From NCBI RefSeq assembly GCF_003013715.1, contig NC_072815.1, positions 1,240,001-1,304,000 on the forward strand: a DNA stretch of 64,000 nt, read 5' to 3'. The notes beneath the pieces were generated by a model that did no database searches, had not been told where the DNA came from, and saw only the letters and a list, made by a program, of their open reading frames with translations. Source of the stretch: Candidozyma auris. Its lineage: Eukaryota > Ascomycota > Pichiomycetes > Serinales > Metschnikowiaceae. Of the stretch, positions 11,590 to 21,168 are shown piece by piece. A program made the translations under genes and the position numbers. The first letter of the stretch is position 1, and each line of letters begins with the position of its first letter.

Positions 11590-12633
11590 ATGCTCGTCTT
11601 AGACTCTCACAAGGGCCTCTCGTTTGTGCTGAGTCAGCACGGGAAACACGAGAAAGTGGCAACGAACGGGTTTGACAGGCTCAACTGGGATGTGCATCTA
11701 GATCCTAAGGATGAAGAAGCTGAAGCATCCAGCGGCACGGAAGAGGCGGCTGAGCCGAAGAAGCTTTCTAGAAAAATGAAGAAAGAATTGAAGCTGCAGA
11801 AGAAAGCAAACGCTCGCAGGTTAAGGCTGGCAAAGAGAGGTATCTCAGAAGCAGTGCTGGAGAACACGGGGTTCAACGAGTACACAGCCAAGCAGGAGAT
11901 AAAGAGAATCCACAACCGCATCGTGAGCAGGATGCCGCTGCAAGGTGTTAGCGACTTCAAGGTTTTCCACTATGAGTCCATTGCGTTCTACAAATCCGAC
12001 GTCGACCACCTAGTTCCTGGCGAATGGCTCAATGACAACAACATAGCGTTGGTATATGAGCTACTAACAAAGTATTTTCTCAAGGAGACTCCTTTTGGCC
12101 ACGAGGTTCTCCTTCTATACCCGTCACTCGTTCAATTGTTTTTGCATTATCCTTCTGTCGAGGAGGTAGCTTCCATCTTGCCTCAGAAGGAACTCAGCAA
12201 GCTGAAGCTTGTATTTATACCATTTAATTTCGTGGATAGCATGATCGACTTGGAAGACGCCAACAACGGCGACCACTGGGCCTTGTGTGTATTGAGCATC
12301 ATGGAAAAAAGATTGTATGTATTTGACTCGATGTCTTCAGAGGATGACCACGAGGACGAGATGCTTCTACGCCAGCTTGCCAAGCGCCTCCAGAGTGCCA
12401 TATTCAAGCCCAAGGATACGTTATCTGTGATGAAGATGCCTTGTGACCAACAAGACAACTTTGACGACTGTGGCGTGTTTTGTATCATGTTCACTGTGTA
12501 CCTTGTGGCTCAGGTAATATCAGGCGAACCCATAGATATTGACATTCGTGACGTCAACTTCAACGCTCTTAGTGGGCGTTTGTTCATGATGGAATTGGTC
12601 AAGAGGCTCTCCGAGAAGGACGGACCGAATTAA
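11590..12633 (+). CDS. C48 ubiquitin-like protease (deneddylase DEN1/NEP1 or ULP3-like)
   Basis: The 347-residue product has a basic N-terminal region (SRKMKKELKLQKK, about residues 60-73) and a C-terminal Ulp1/SENP catalytic domain (about 125-340). The catalytic set is present: His229 in GDHWAL, Asp246 in YVFDSMS, Gln288 in CDQQDNFDDCG and nucleophile Cys294. The substrate-entry motif GEWLNDNNIALVYELL also fits. The short domain and the loops resemble SENP8-type NEDD8 proteases (S. pombe Nep1/Nep2) more than Ulp1 or Ulp2, and Candida ULP3 is another candidate name. Its role would be removal or processing of NEDD8 or SUMO. It lies tail-to-tail with a PCI-domain gene that may belong to the COP9 signalosome, which would suit a neddylation role. 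The family is secure; the exact substrate is not. Confidence 0.8.
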   Translation: MLVLDSHKGLSFVLSQHGKHEKVATNGFDRLNWDVHLDPKDEEAEASSGTEEAAEPKKLSRKMKKELKLQKKANARRLRLAKRGISEAVLENTGFNEYTAKQEIKRIHNRIVSRMPLQGVSDFKVFHYESIAFYKSDVDHLVPGEWLNDNNIALVYELLTKYFLKETPFGHEVLLLYPSLVQLFLHYPSVEEVASILPQKELSKLKLVFIPFNFVDSMIDLEDANNGDHWALCVLSIMEKRLYVFDSMSSEDDHEDEMLLRQLAKRLQSAIFKPKDTLSVMKMPCDQQDNFDDCGVFCIMFTVYLVAQVISGEPIDIDIRDVNFNALSGRLFMMELVKRLSEKDGPN

Positions 12634-12731
12634 GACATATTCTGTGATCTATAAATATTACTGGACCTTCTTTTAGGTACCTGGGTGCCCAATATGTATG
12701 ATTGAAAGTCTATCCATTTCAGACTTACTAT

Positions 12732-14135
12732 TCAATCATAGTGCTTGCGTATAAGCACAGACTTTAACATGGTGGCAGACGCTTCAGCCCGTACATCACC
12801 AACTAACTGGCTTACTCCATTTTGTAACATGTCCTGTCTCTCTGCATCAGACAAGGGCTTGTGAAGGAACAGATCTGTTGCATCTTCATAGACAATTTTA
12901 GACTCTCCCAAATTCAATGCAGATATAAGAAGAAGCAATTTGTTTGAAACATCGTTGTAAGTAGCAATATTCTCAGAGGAGTAACCTAACATAGCGAGTA
13001 TCTTTTGTCTCAGTATTCTTTTGGTGATGGACAAAATCAACAAAAACGCTTTTTGATCTATGAGCCGACAGAGACGCTCAAAAAAAGTATCCTTATCCTC
13101 TGGCAACGCAAATCCTATATGTGCGTGGAGCTTGTCAAGTAAGCTGGGATCTAGAATGGCTTGTTTTGCGGCATGGAATTCGCCACTTGTTAGGATTCTC
13201 AACACTTCATATACTTCATTCTCTAGACCGCCGTTATCTGATGTGAAAGCATCAACAAGCGCCTCATTCAGATTCATATTGAGCTGGTTGAATGGTTTAG
13301 TGGCAATAGATGCCAATGCGTACATGCACAAGGCTTCAGAGACAAGACCCAACCTGTCAAGCACCTGAATGTGCTCCTGAAGACGTTCAAACTCTTCCAC
13401 GAAAGCACCAAAACTGCCTTGAGTGAACTTGATTAACGTAATGAGCCATTTATTGAGCTTGTAATAGTCTAGCTCTGGCTGTAGTGACTTCACAACTGCT
13501 TCAGGCTTCTCGTCTAGCGATTTGAATAAAAACGCATGTCTGGTGTAGTAGTTCCCGTTCTTCTTGTCGATCGACTGAATGGTACGGGGCTCTGCAGGTC
13601 CGTCTAAAGACTCCTCTGTTTCTTTTCTAGGCGACTTGCTCTCGACAAACCACCGAGTACCAAAGATCATAGCCAAAAGCTGGTAGAACAAGTATTCAAA
13701 GTACCGATTCTTAGCAAACGCCTCGTGGTTCGTCACCAGCAGTGGAAAAGACGCAATGTTCTCGAGCTTGGCTAAATAAAACTGGATCATCCGGAAATCA
13801 CACTGAATCAGCAGCACGGCAAATACCTGCTTGAACTCATCCACGATCTTATGCTTATCACTATTGAGCCCGTCGTCCATCTCGACCAAATACGATGTTT
13901 TGGGCGCATTCAGCTCAACTTTCCTAACCCATTCACTCAGAAACCGTTCTGCATCAGGGTGGCAAGCAGCTTTCAATTGGGCCTGCAAAAGTGGGTATGC
14001 TGGATGGAGCGCTTGGTAAGTGTCCATGATATGGAGGGCTTTCGAGGCAATATCGGTTAGTTCAGACTGAGAGAAGGCCTCAGACCGTTCAAACCGTGCA
14101 GCCAAAAAGTGCACCTTGAGGAAATCTATATCCAT
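12732..14135 (-). CDS. PCI-domain protein, Csn1/Pci8-like COP9 signalosome candidate
   Basis: The ORF is open from 14459, but its first 108 residues are Ser/Leu-rich and low complexity. I place the start at the internal ATG 14135 (MDIDFLKVHFLAARFERSE, 467 residues). The body is all-helical repeat, followed by a C-terminal winged-helix PCI-like part. Segments LGLVSEALCMYALASI, VYEVLRILTSGEFHAA and ITKRILRQKILAMLGYSSENIA follow the spacing of Rpn7/Csn1 proteins. Csn1-type proteins scaffold the COP9 signalosome, which removes NEDD8 from cullins. The assignment is from the helical pattern only. A divergent eIF3 or proteasome-lid PCI protein is an alternative, although those are usually better conserved. 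Confidence 0.5.
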   Translation of the reverse strand: MDIDFLKVHFLAARFERSEAFSQSELTDIASKALHIMDTYQALHPAYPLLQAQLKAACHPDAERFLSEWVRKVELNAPKTSYLVEMDDGLNSDKHKIVDEFKQVFAVLLIQCDFRMIQFYLAKLENIASFPLLVTNHEAFAKNRYFEYLFYQLLAMIFGTRWFVESKSPRKETEESLDGPAEPRTIQSIDKKNGNYYTRHAFLFKSLDEKPEAVVKSLQPELDYYKLNKWLITLIKFTQGSFGAFVEEFERLQEHIQVLDRLGLVSEALCMYALASIATKPFNQLNMNLNEALVDAFTSDNGGLENEVYEVLRILTSGEFHAAKQAILDPSLLDKLHAHIGFALPEDKDTFFERLCRLIDQKAFLLILSITKRILRQKILAMLGYSSENIATYNDVSNKLLLLISALNLGESKIVYEDATDLFLHKPLSDAERQDMLQNGVSQLVGDVRAEASATMLKSVLIRKHYD

Positions 14136-14646
14136 TGGGTGATTGTGGAGAAGGTATGGTAGAAGGTAATTCTGGGGTATGTAGTAGATGTATCCAGGTA
14201 CAGGAATATCTAGAGGAAGGAGATAAAGGTGATGGGAATTCGAGGTTGTAGAGGGGAATTGGGAAAGGAAGGAGGTACAAAGAGAAGCAGCGGGTATTGA
14301 TGACACAATTGATGACTTTAGCGAGTCCTGATTGTTTGTGGTTATCACTTTAAGCAGGGAAAGCTGATTTTGCAACCAGGTGATGAAGTGGAGTTTACAG
14401 CGACTACGATAGCAATGGTAGAGAGATTTAAAGCAGCTCATGCTTTCGAAGCCTATCAATGTAGATCTCGTTCTTCTCGTGTTGCAAATACCTCATGATT
14501 TGTTACATTAACCCTAAAGGCACCGTCCCAAACTTCCTCAGGAACGTACCGTTCCTAGATGATCCCATATCCATATATTTAATTTACCTATCCTTCTCCA
14601 AAACTCCAAATATCTTTTCTCTTTTTCTTCCCGTAAATACCACAAC

Positions 14647-15186
14647 CTAAATCAACAACAGACTGGTCGAGTACGACGAGCAAATGTGATACAATATCAG
14701 CGCCATCCCCCAGCAAAAGGGGATCCACGTGCTCATGGCAAGCGCTCCAGCCCTGTAGATGGCCGCTAGCAAGAGTGCAATGATTGCCCCCAGCAAAAAC
14801 CCTTGGGACGCTCCCACGATCAAATACAGAACGGCCACGATCACCAGCTGCACTACCACGGTTTTCTTCTTGGAAGGTACAATTTTCCGCTCCCGATACG
14901 CTCGTAGGTTCATGGATACGAACGCTGCAACACCAACAAGAAAGTAGGCTCCGCTAAAAAAGATCATCACCCAGTAGACGGTGAATTTCCATATATCGAT
15001 GGAGTAGTATAGGAACAGCTCGTTGTAGCGGGGCTGCGTCGAGCCTAGGGGCCAGAAGATTGCGGGAAACTTGGGGGTCACGTATCCAATTGGCACATCC
15101 AGGGAGCTGACGAAGATCTTCATAAACCGTGGGGGAGTTTGAAGGTGTTGTTGGTTTTGGCAATGTGGGTCTAGTGGGTATGCCAT
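14647..15186 (-). CDS. Small multi-pass membrane protein, TMEM170/MAY24-like
   Basis: The product is 179 residues; an internal Met at 15123 would give 158. A hydrophilic N-terminus with PKFPAIFWPLG and YYSIDIWKFTVYW leads into four predicted membrane segments: YWVMIFFSGAYFLVGVAAFV, VVVQLVIVAVLYLIVGASQG, GFLLGAIIALLLAAIYRA and WIPFCWGMALILYHI. A basic cytosolic loop RERKIVPSKKK lies between TM1 and TM2. The layout, and especially the pre-TM FWPLG...YYSxDIWKFT block, recalls the TMEM170 family and yeast May24 (Ypr153w), ER/nuclear-envelope proteins involved in membrane shape. This comes from memory of the family and is tentative. Upstream lie two CACGTG boxes (about 15351 and 15366) shared with the divergent PRE9. 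Confidence 0.5.
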   Translation of the reverse strand: MAYPLDPHCQNQQHLQTPPRFMKIFVSSLDVPIGYVTPKFPAIFWPLGSTQPRYNELFLYYSIDIWKFTVYWVMIFFSGAYFLVGVAAFVSMNLRAYRERKIVPSKKKTVVVQLVIVAVLYLIVGASQGFLLGAIIALLLAAIYRAGALAMSTWIPFCWGMALILYHICSSYSTSLLLI

Positions 15187-15603
15187 AGGGCTGTATGCAG
15201 GTCAAACAGAGGTATAGTCGACTACAAGGCACGATGACTCAGATAAAGGATTTTGAAAGCTGTTGACTATGGAATTGAATATGAGGATCAGTTGAAGGCC
15301 AACAGATTGTCGGAGGAACAGTACGAAAGTGGGTATTTACATTGTCTGTCCACGTGATATGACGCACGTGAACAGATGTTTTTGCTCTGTCTCCTCTGAA
15401 GTCTAGTCCAATCATTTATAGACCTTCGCTCTTGGTTTGGCCTCCTAAATCTATCTTTTCCTTCAAATCCTCTCAATTCTTGCCTTCACCGAAAGTTCAT
15501 GGTGAGTTCAGCGAGTTGAACTGGGCGACCTGCACATACTCTACTCCAACAATTGATCGCCACCTTCAAACAGCATACTGCCTCAGATACTAACCCAATT
15601 GCC

Positions 15604-16353
15604 ATGTCTCGGTACGACTCCAGAACCACAATCTTCTCGCCAGACGGGCGTCTTCACCAAGTGGAGTATGCCCAAGAAGCCATCTCCAATGCCGGTACCG
15701 CCATTGGCGTCCTCTCACAAGAAGGAGTCGTATTAGCGTGTGAAAAGAAGTTCACCTCGAAATTGCTTGATAACGACGGCAGCGCAGAGAAATTGTACAT
15801 CTTAAACGATCAGATGATGTGTGCTGTTGCTGGAATGACGGCAGATGCCTCCATTCTCGTGAACAACGCCAGGGTGACTGCTCAGAGGTACTTGAAGACG
15901 TACAACGAAGAGATCCCTTGTGAGCTTCTTATAAAAAGAGTTTGTGACGTCAAGCAAGGCTACACACAACACGGAGGATTACGTCCGTTTGGTGTCTCTT
16001 TCATATATGCTGGATACGACGACATACACCAGTTCCAATTGTTCACGTCGAACCCTTCAGGTAACTACTCTGGGTGGAAGGCGATCTCCATTGGAGCCAA
16101 CAACTCGGCGGCACAGACGTTGTTGAAAAAGGACTACAAGGACGAGATGCTGTTGAAGGAGGCGTGCGAGTTGGCAGTGAAGGTGCTTTCGAAGACGATG
16201 GATGCGTCGAACATGAATAGCGAGAAGTTGGAGTTTGCCACGTTGAGCAAGGGGAAAGAGAAGGACGTGGTGGTGAGGAAGATCTGGAAGGATCAGGAGA
16301 TTGACGACTTGATCAAGGCCTCTGGTGTTTTGGAAAAGGCCGACGAGGAGTAA
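15604..16353 (+). CDS. PRE9: 20S proteasome alpha-3 subunit Pre9
   Basis: The 249-residue product starts MSRYDSRTTIFSPDGRL. The frame is open further upstream, but this Met gives the conserved alpha-subunit N-terminus. The signature YDSRTTIFSPDGRLHQVEYA, the KQGYTQHGGLRPFGVSF block and TSNPSGNYSGWKAISIG identify the PSMA4/Pre9 type. Alpha subunits form the gated outer rings of the 20S core. Pre9 is the only non-essential alpha subunit in S. cerevisiae. The acidic tail EKADEE is typical. A CTG codon at 16150-16152 falls where human PSMA4 has Thr (EMTLK), so Ser decoding would fit better than Leu. Confidence 0.95.
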   Translation: MSRYDSRTTIFSPDGRLHQVEYAQEAISNAGTAIGVLSQEGVVLACEKKFTSKLLDNDGSAEKLYILNDQMMCAVAGMTADASILVNNARVTAQRYLKTYNEEIPCELLIKRVCDVKQGYTQHGGLRPFGVSFIYAGYDDIHQFQLFTSNPSGNYSGWKAISIGANNSAAQTLLKKDYKDEMLLKEACELAVKVLSKTMDASNMNSEKLEFATLSKGKEKDVVVRKIWKDQEIDDLIKASGVLEKADEE

Positions 16354-16874
16354 ATGCTCACGAAGCTGGGCGTAGCCGCAAAGACGGAGCCCTTCTAACC
16401 CTAACTGAAGTGGGTACCAGTTGTCATGAATACTTCAAGGAAATAGATCTAGAAGAATGCCATAATGAATAGCCCCCTGGAGGCATTGTAGACATGGGCG
16501 AGAAAAGCGGAAAGTTGGAAAAAAAAGAAGCATATCTTCATGTGTGGGATGCTAATTTCTCATGAGCAGCCCTCCATTGGCCATTTTCAACAGTAGCTGT
16601 GCGGTACCCATTCTTTCCCTACAATAAGTACTGGCTGCGAAACGAGTGCCAACAGCAATCATCACCACACTAGCATTTCAGTCAACGACTATTGTGGGCT
16701 AAAATGTTGCAAATGAAGAAAGTGGTTGAAAGCCAACACATAATGTGAAACACAAAAACCCTCAATTGACCCTACATCCTAGATTCATCCCTCAGGGTCC
16801 TTCCCCAGAACCACGGCTATATCGCGCAGCAACATACAAACTACCCGATATTAATATCTTCCTCCACCATCACC
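16354..16874. other. Intergenic PRE9-NCA2
   Basis: No gene is seen. A reverse motif copy (TTTCGCAGCCA) is at 16632-16642. The stretch should contain the NCA2 promoter. Confidence 0.5.
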
Positions 16875-18630
16875 ATGAATTGGCTCAAACCGGGACTCCC
16901 AGCGAAAACGCTTCGGGAAATCCGAGCCACAAACACGATCTCTGCCCAGCTAAGAGACCAATTGCACCAATTAAACGAGGAAACCGCTTTTGTGCTCCAG
17001 ACATTGACAGTACCCCAGGAACCTACCGAGATCCAGAAGGTGTTCCAGGATTTTTACGTTATGGTCGGTCAGGGCACACTGACCAAAGGATTCAAGTTCC
17101 CCGAAGTGAAAATTGAAAAGTTGAGAGCGGTGGCTGAAATGTTGGATACTACCAGTGTTGCAAATGAATCAGATAGGGCTTTGGTTCATCTCGTGGACCG
17201 GTACTTGGTTGTGCTTGCAGCACACGAGTTGGCGAGCCTGTTGATATTCAAAACGATTGTGCTTAAACAGCAGATTAATTACTGGGGCGACGTCAAGCTG
17301 CTGACGTATGGGAAAGTGTGTTTTGGCATCCAGACGTTGCCTCATAGAATCTACGATTTTGGTGCTCGTGGGGTCCACAACACGGTTTTTCTGGCCCAAG
17401 CGGAAGAAGGAATTTACGAGCGTCTCAAGAGTGCTTTGGAGGCTCTCTGGAGTACGTTTAGCAAGATGGGTAGCCAGGTGTTTGCCCATTTGAATCGGAA
17501 CTTTGTGTTAAGAGGCTCGAGACTTCGGTTTTGAAGGTGCCGCTTTCGTTCATAGATGCGGAGATAAAGGACAAAATAAGCGCTGTTCAACATCGCTTGG
17601 ACACTCACTACGGCCACTTGGGTTTGTTCATCAACAACTTGCCTGTGGACCTTGTGCTCATGGCAAAGCTTCTCGGTTGTGAGGCTTCACGGAGTGCAGT
17701 GCTTGAAGGCGTGGAAAGAAAGATCAAGGACGATTCAGAATATAAGGATACTCGTGCACCAGGCTTGCTTACTCGCTACTGGCCATTGATCGCTCTTTTG
17801 GTGCAATTTGGGCCATCTACTACAAGTTCCATCTACCAGAACCGCTTTGCCATTGCCGACTGGATCAGGCTTAATCTCGTGGACACGATGGTTGGGTTTG
17901 GAAAAACTGGGTCGTGAAGCCTGTGTGGGACATGTTGGCGATTCTTCGTGCTGACGACTCGATGGCCATTGCATCGAAGGAGTCGTTGCAATCTGATCTC
18001 AATTCGTTGGAACGAATGGTCACTGATTTCATGAGGGACAACAACATTGCCGTGGACTCTGCACAAGTGCACCAGGCAGTGTCTCAGGGCGATTTAACGG
18101 TGATGATGTCTCAGTACGAGAAAGAGATCAAGACTCCGTACAAACTGATCATCCTGGGCCAGTTGATCCGGTCGATTTTGATCCAGATCCAGAAAACCAA
18201 AGTCGACGGTGCCATGGCCATCAGCGGTATAGACAAGTTGCTCAAGCTGCAGCAGTTGCTTTTTGGCATGCTATCTGTGCTGCCGCTGCTTTTCATACTC
18301 TACCAGACAAATCAGGCGCTCCGCAAGGATACAGCTATATCCAGCAAAAATACTCGCATTGAGTGTCTAAAGAGCCTCAATCTGGTGGCAGCTCTTGTCA
18401 ATCGGGAATCTCACGACGACAAGCTCATCAGCGACGGCAAGCTTTTCGTGGAGATTGTGAACCTCACACTTCTCCTGAAGAAATGCATCCCAGCAAGGCT
18501 ACATGACGATTGGCTCGCCGATCTCAATGGTCTCATGGTGACCAGTGCAGAGGATGGCGATTTAGCAGCCAGAGCCGTTGAGAGGATCTGGAACATGTAC
18601 CTGCCCTTCTTCCGTCGGGGAGTTGATTAG
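16875..18630 (+). CDS. NCA2: Nuclear control of ATPase protein Nca2, two frameshifts
   Basis: Three consecutive frames join into one NCA2-family protein. Part one is MNWLKPGLPAKTLREIR and onward. Part two includes VPLSFIDAEIKDKI, NNLPVDLVLMAKLLG and PGLLTRYWPLI. Part three carries the family's diagnostic C-terminal domain, with YEKEIKTPYKLIILGQLIRS, ILIQIQKTKVDGAMAISGID and KLLKLQQLLFGMLSVLPLLF. The breaks are at about 17505-17520 and at 17896-17899. At the second, GGTTTGG lacks one T; adding it gives the family-like FWKNWVVKP. With one base added at each site the product is 585 residues, close to S. cerevisiae Nca2 (about 616). Nca2 is a mitochondrial membrane protein required with Nca3 for normal ATP6/ATP8 expression. 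The intact flanking frames argue for sequence error rather than decay. Confidence 0.85.
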
Positions 18631-20622
18631 ACTTGGAGAGAGTGGAAACGAGAGAAGAAATAAAAAAAAAAAAAAAAAAAATAATGAAAAAAAAGATAAT
18701 GAAAAAATAAAGGAACACAGACATTATTTAGAGCTCGTTACTACCAAAACAGGATATTGCTGTCAATGGCAGGATCACTTTTCTCGCTCTGGAAGTGTTG
18801 CATGGTTTTGCCGATTTTGACTAGGCTGAAAAGTGCAATTGCGCTGACAAGTGCTATCTCCTGATGCACATGATAAGATGGCGACCAACTGATTGAGGTT
18901 GGCAGTCATTGAAGATAGCTTGAAGAGCCAGAAGACTAGACCAATTAAGATGAGCAAATTCGTCACCACAAAGCAGAAGGCCGATGATCTTTCAATTTTG
19001 CCGCCGAAGAAGCTTAATCGTGCCCCTAAGCAATAGTTAGCGGTCTAGTGCTAAGATGCGAGTCATTCTCTACAATTAAACATTAAAGTTCGAGGGGTGG
19101 AAGCGGAGAAGGAAGTCATCCAGATAACAGCAAGGAAAGGAATATAATAGCTGAATACGGGCGAGGACCTCGAAGGAGGCGGCCAGAGGTGCAAAGCCGA
19201 ATGTGGACGACTGACGCCACTTGTTTGAAAAATGACAGAGGGGCGAACGGGATGAACGGATTTGTGATAGGGGTACGAGGTTGCAAAATGAAAAGACGAC
19301 GCTTAGCACCCACTCAAACCTTGGAGGGGAGCGGTGGGGATGGGAGGGGAGGCGACAATGTCAGATAGAGTAAGGCGATAGCCACCGCTGCAGTATGTGA
19401 GTGAAGATACGCAAGCGACAGGCAGATTGCTGAGGAGGTGGGAGTGGCCAGAAAGTGGGTAAGGAACGGTGGAACTTGATTGGGTGACGAGGGGGTTAAG
19501 AATCGAGACAATTGTGTGAGGGTCTCCTGAGGGTGCCCTGAAAGTGTCAGTGGATAAGGGGAAAAGAAGAGGAAGAAGAAGAAGCAGGAGGAGCGGGAGG
19601 GGAGACCCTGCTTTTCTGGCTGTCCCACAACACCAGGAGGAAGTGGAGGAGGGTTTTACGAGGGGGTCCGTTGAATGGCCGGGCGTTGAAGCCCGCGATG
19701 TGGGTTCCGTTAGTATGAGGATCAGATTTCCAGTGGCAGTTTTGTGGACAACCTGTGGGGGCACCTTCTGGGGGTTCGTAATTCGCAACCAGACCATACT
19801 TAGGGTGATTTTCTCGAGCTGAACTGATGAACTTGACGATAAAACGTCATAATTTATGTAAGTATCGAGGTGAGGAAGTGATAGCAGTCACATCGTGAGA
19901 AGAAAAAACGGAAGGGATTTGGTGGAATTCGTGGAATTGAAACCGACCATTATTCACCTCCCCAGTGGCCTTCGCGCGGCGCCGGTTTAGTCGCGGGCTG
20001 AAAGTCCGAACACAGGCAAGCAGGCAGGCAGATGGTAGGAGGAAAAGCAAATGTCTCACAGAAGCACCGGTCAATGGCGGTTGCAACTTGACAGATTACA
20101 CCGACCGTTTGGCAGCGAAAAAGCAACAAGCAAAACAATTCAAGCTTGAGGCGTACAGTTTAGCTTTGTTCTTTTTTTTTGTCTTGTCCTGTTTCGCTCT
20201 TTGTTCATGCTTTAGGGCCCTGCCCGAGCAAGCTATTGCGGGGAAGGCTGGAGGCTGAAAAGGTGTTCTGCCTTAGGGGCCAAAAAGTAATAAAAAAATC
20301 CTCCCGGCTGCGAAACAAGTATAAGAGTTGTGGATCTTCCTGGCACCACGCGAGCCATTCTTAAAGTCTTCCTTTTTTGCTGTCACCGTCCAAGGCCCGG
20401 TGAAGTTGCCATTTTTGACAAGCCCAAGCAGCGTCGCAGTCTACTCAACTGGCATTGACCACGCATCTGCTGTAATTTCGTTGGGAGCTTGATTTTCTGT
20501 CTCTCAAGCCTTTTGTCCTAATTTGCTTGATCCGCTACACCTTCAGTAGCTTTGTGGCTCTGTGGCCCCCTTTCGGTTCATCACACTCGTCCAAGATTTC
20601 CTTCCATCCGTATGTCCTCGCC
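18631..20622. other. Two-kb gene-free stretch upstream of the zinc-finger gene
   Basis: It starts with A-rich DNA (18660-18715). Open frames here are composition-driven (Leu/Ser/Pro-rich). Two items deserve note: a minus-strand candidate acceptor site at about 19022-19040 followed by an open hydrophobic segment, and a CGGCTGCGAAA motif variant at 20305. A long upstream region is common for yeast transcription factor genes. Confidence 0.45.
18660..18715 (+). repeat. A-rich low-complexity tract
   Basis: A run of about 20 A residues is followed by two further A-rich blocks separated by TAATG and GATAATG, immediately 3' of NCA2. Confidence 0.85.
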
Positions 20623-21168
20623 ATGGCTCGCGGGTCCAGCGAACGTGGAGACGAGCGTACTCCCACTTCTGGACCTGCTGCCGTTGCCCCGGCCCAGGAG
20701 TCGCCGGCAACGCCTCGGGCCATGTCCTTAGACCTTTCAAATCGAAGATCCCTGGCGTCCAGCGCCGGCTCGTCTTCGCCTCCGCAGGACTCGCTGCCCA
20801 CTTTCCACAATTCGCTGGCTTTCTCTCCCATGTCTCATGGCGGCTACGGCACCAAGACGGCTACGGGAAACCTGCGGATATTCAATTGCAAACACTGCCA
20901 GAGAGCGTTCACTCGAGAAGAGCATCTCACAAGGCACATTTTGCTGACCCACAATAAGCTCAAGCCGTACATCTGTGGCATTTGCCTGAGGCCCTTCTCC
21001 AGAAGAGACTTGCTTCTACGGCACGCAAAGAACTTGCACCAGGGTTCCGAGGTGGCGGTTCTGCGCATCAGGAAGAGCTGCAAGAAGAGTCCTGATGATG
21101 AAGAGGAGAGGAAAGGTTCGTCCAAAGACGGCAGAATGAAGATGTCTGTCAACATGTTGGTATCGTGA
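20623..21168 (+). CDS. Short C2H2 zinc-finger protein
   Basis: The frame opens at 20527 without an ATG; the first in-frame ATG at 20623 gives 181 residues. A Ser/Pro-rich N-terminal half (about 1-80) precedes two tandem C2H2 fingers at residues 89-110 and 118-139, both C-x2-C-x12-H-x4-H: CKHCQRAFTREEHLTRH and CGICLRPFSRRDLLLRH. The second finger with RRDLLLRHAKNLH is typical of the Adr1/Usv1/Rgm1 group of fungal regulators, which bind GC-rich stress-response-like elements. A basic tail and no long activation domain follow, so the protein is far shorter than Adr1. It should be a nuclear DNA-binding protein; the target genes are unknown. No frameshift downstream extends it. Confidence 0.8.
   Translation: MARGSSERGDERTPTSGPAAVAPAQESPATPRAMSLDLSNRRSLASSAGSSSPPQDSLPTFHNSLAFSPMSHGGYGTKTATGNLRIFNCKHCQRAFTREEHLTRHILLTHNKLKPYICGICLRPFSRRDLLLRHAKNLHQGSEVAVLRIRKSCKKSPDDEEERKGSSKDGRMKMSVNMLVS

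Noticed and set aside
15499..15640. PRE9 intron suggested by ATGGTGAGT and TACTAAC near the start
   Set aside because: The next acceptor would remove the conserved MSRYDS start and join out of frame; the unspliced ATG at 15604 gives the expected protein.
19303..19797. Minus-strand open frame of 164 codons
   Set aside because: Low-complexity Leu/Ser/Pro composition, no conserved motif; it lies in a long promoter.
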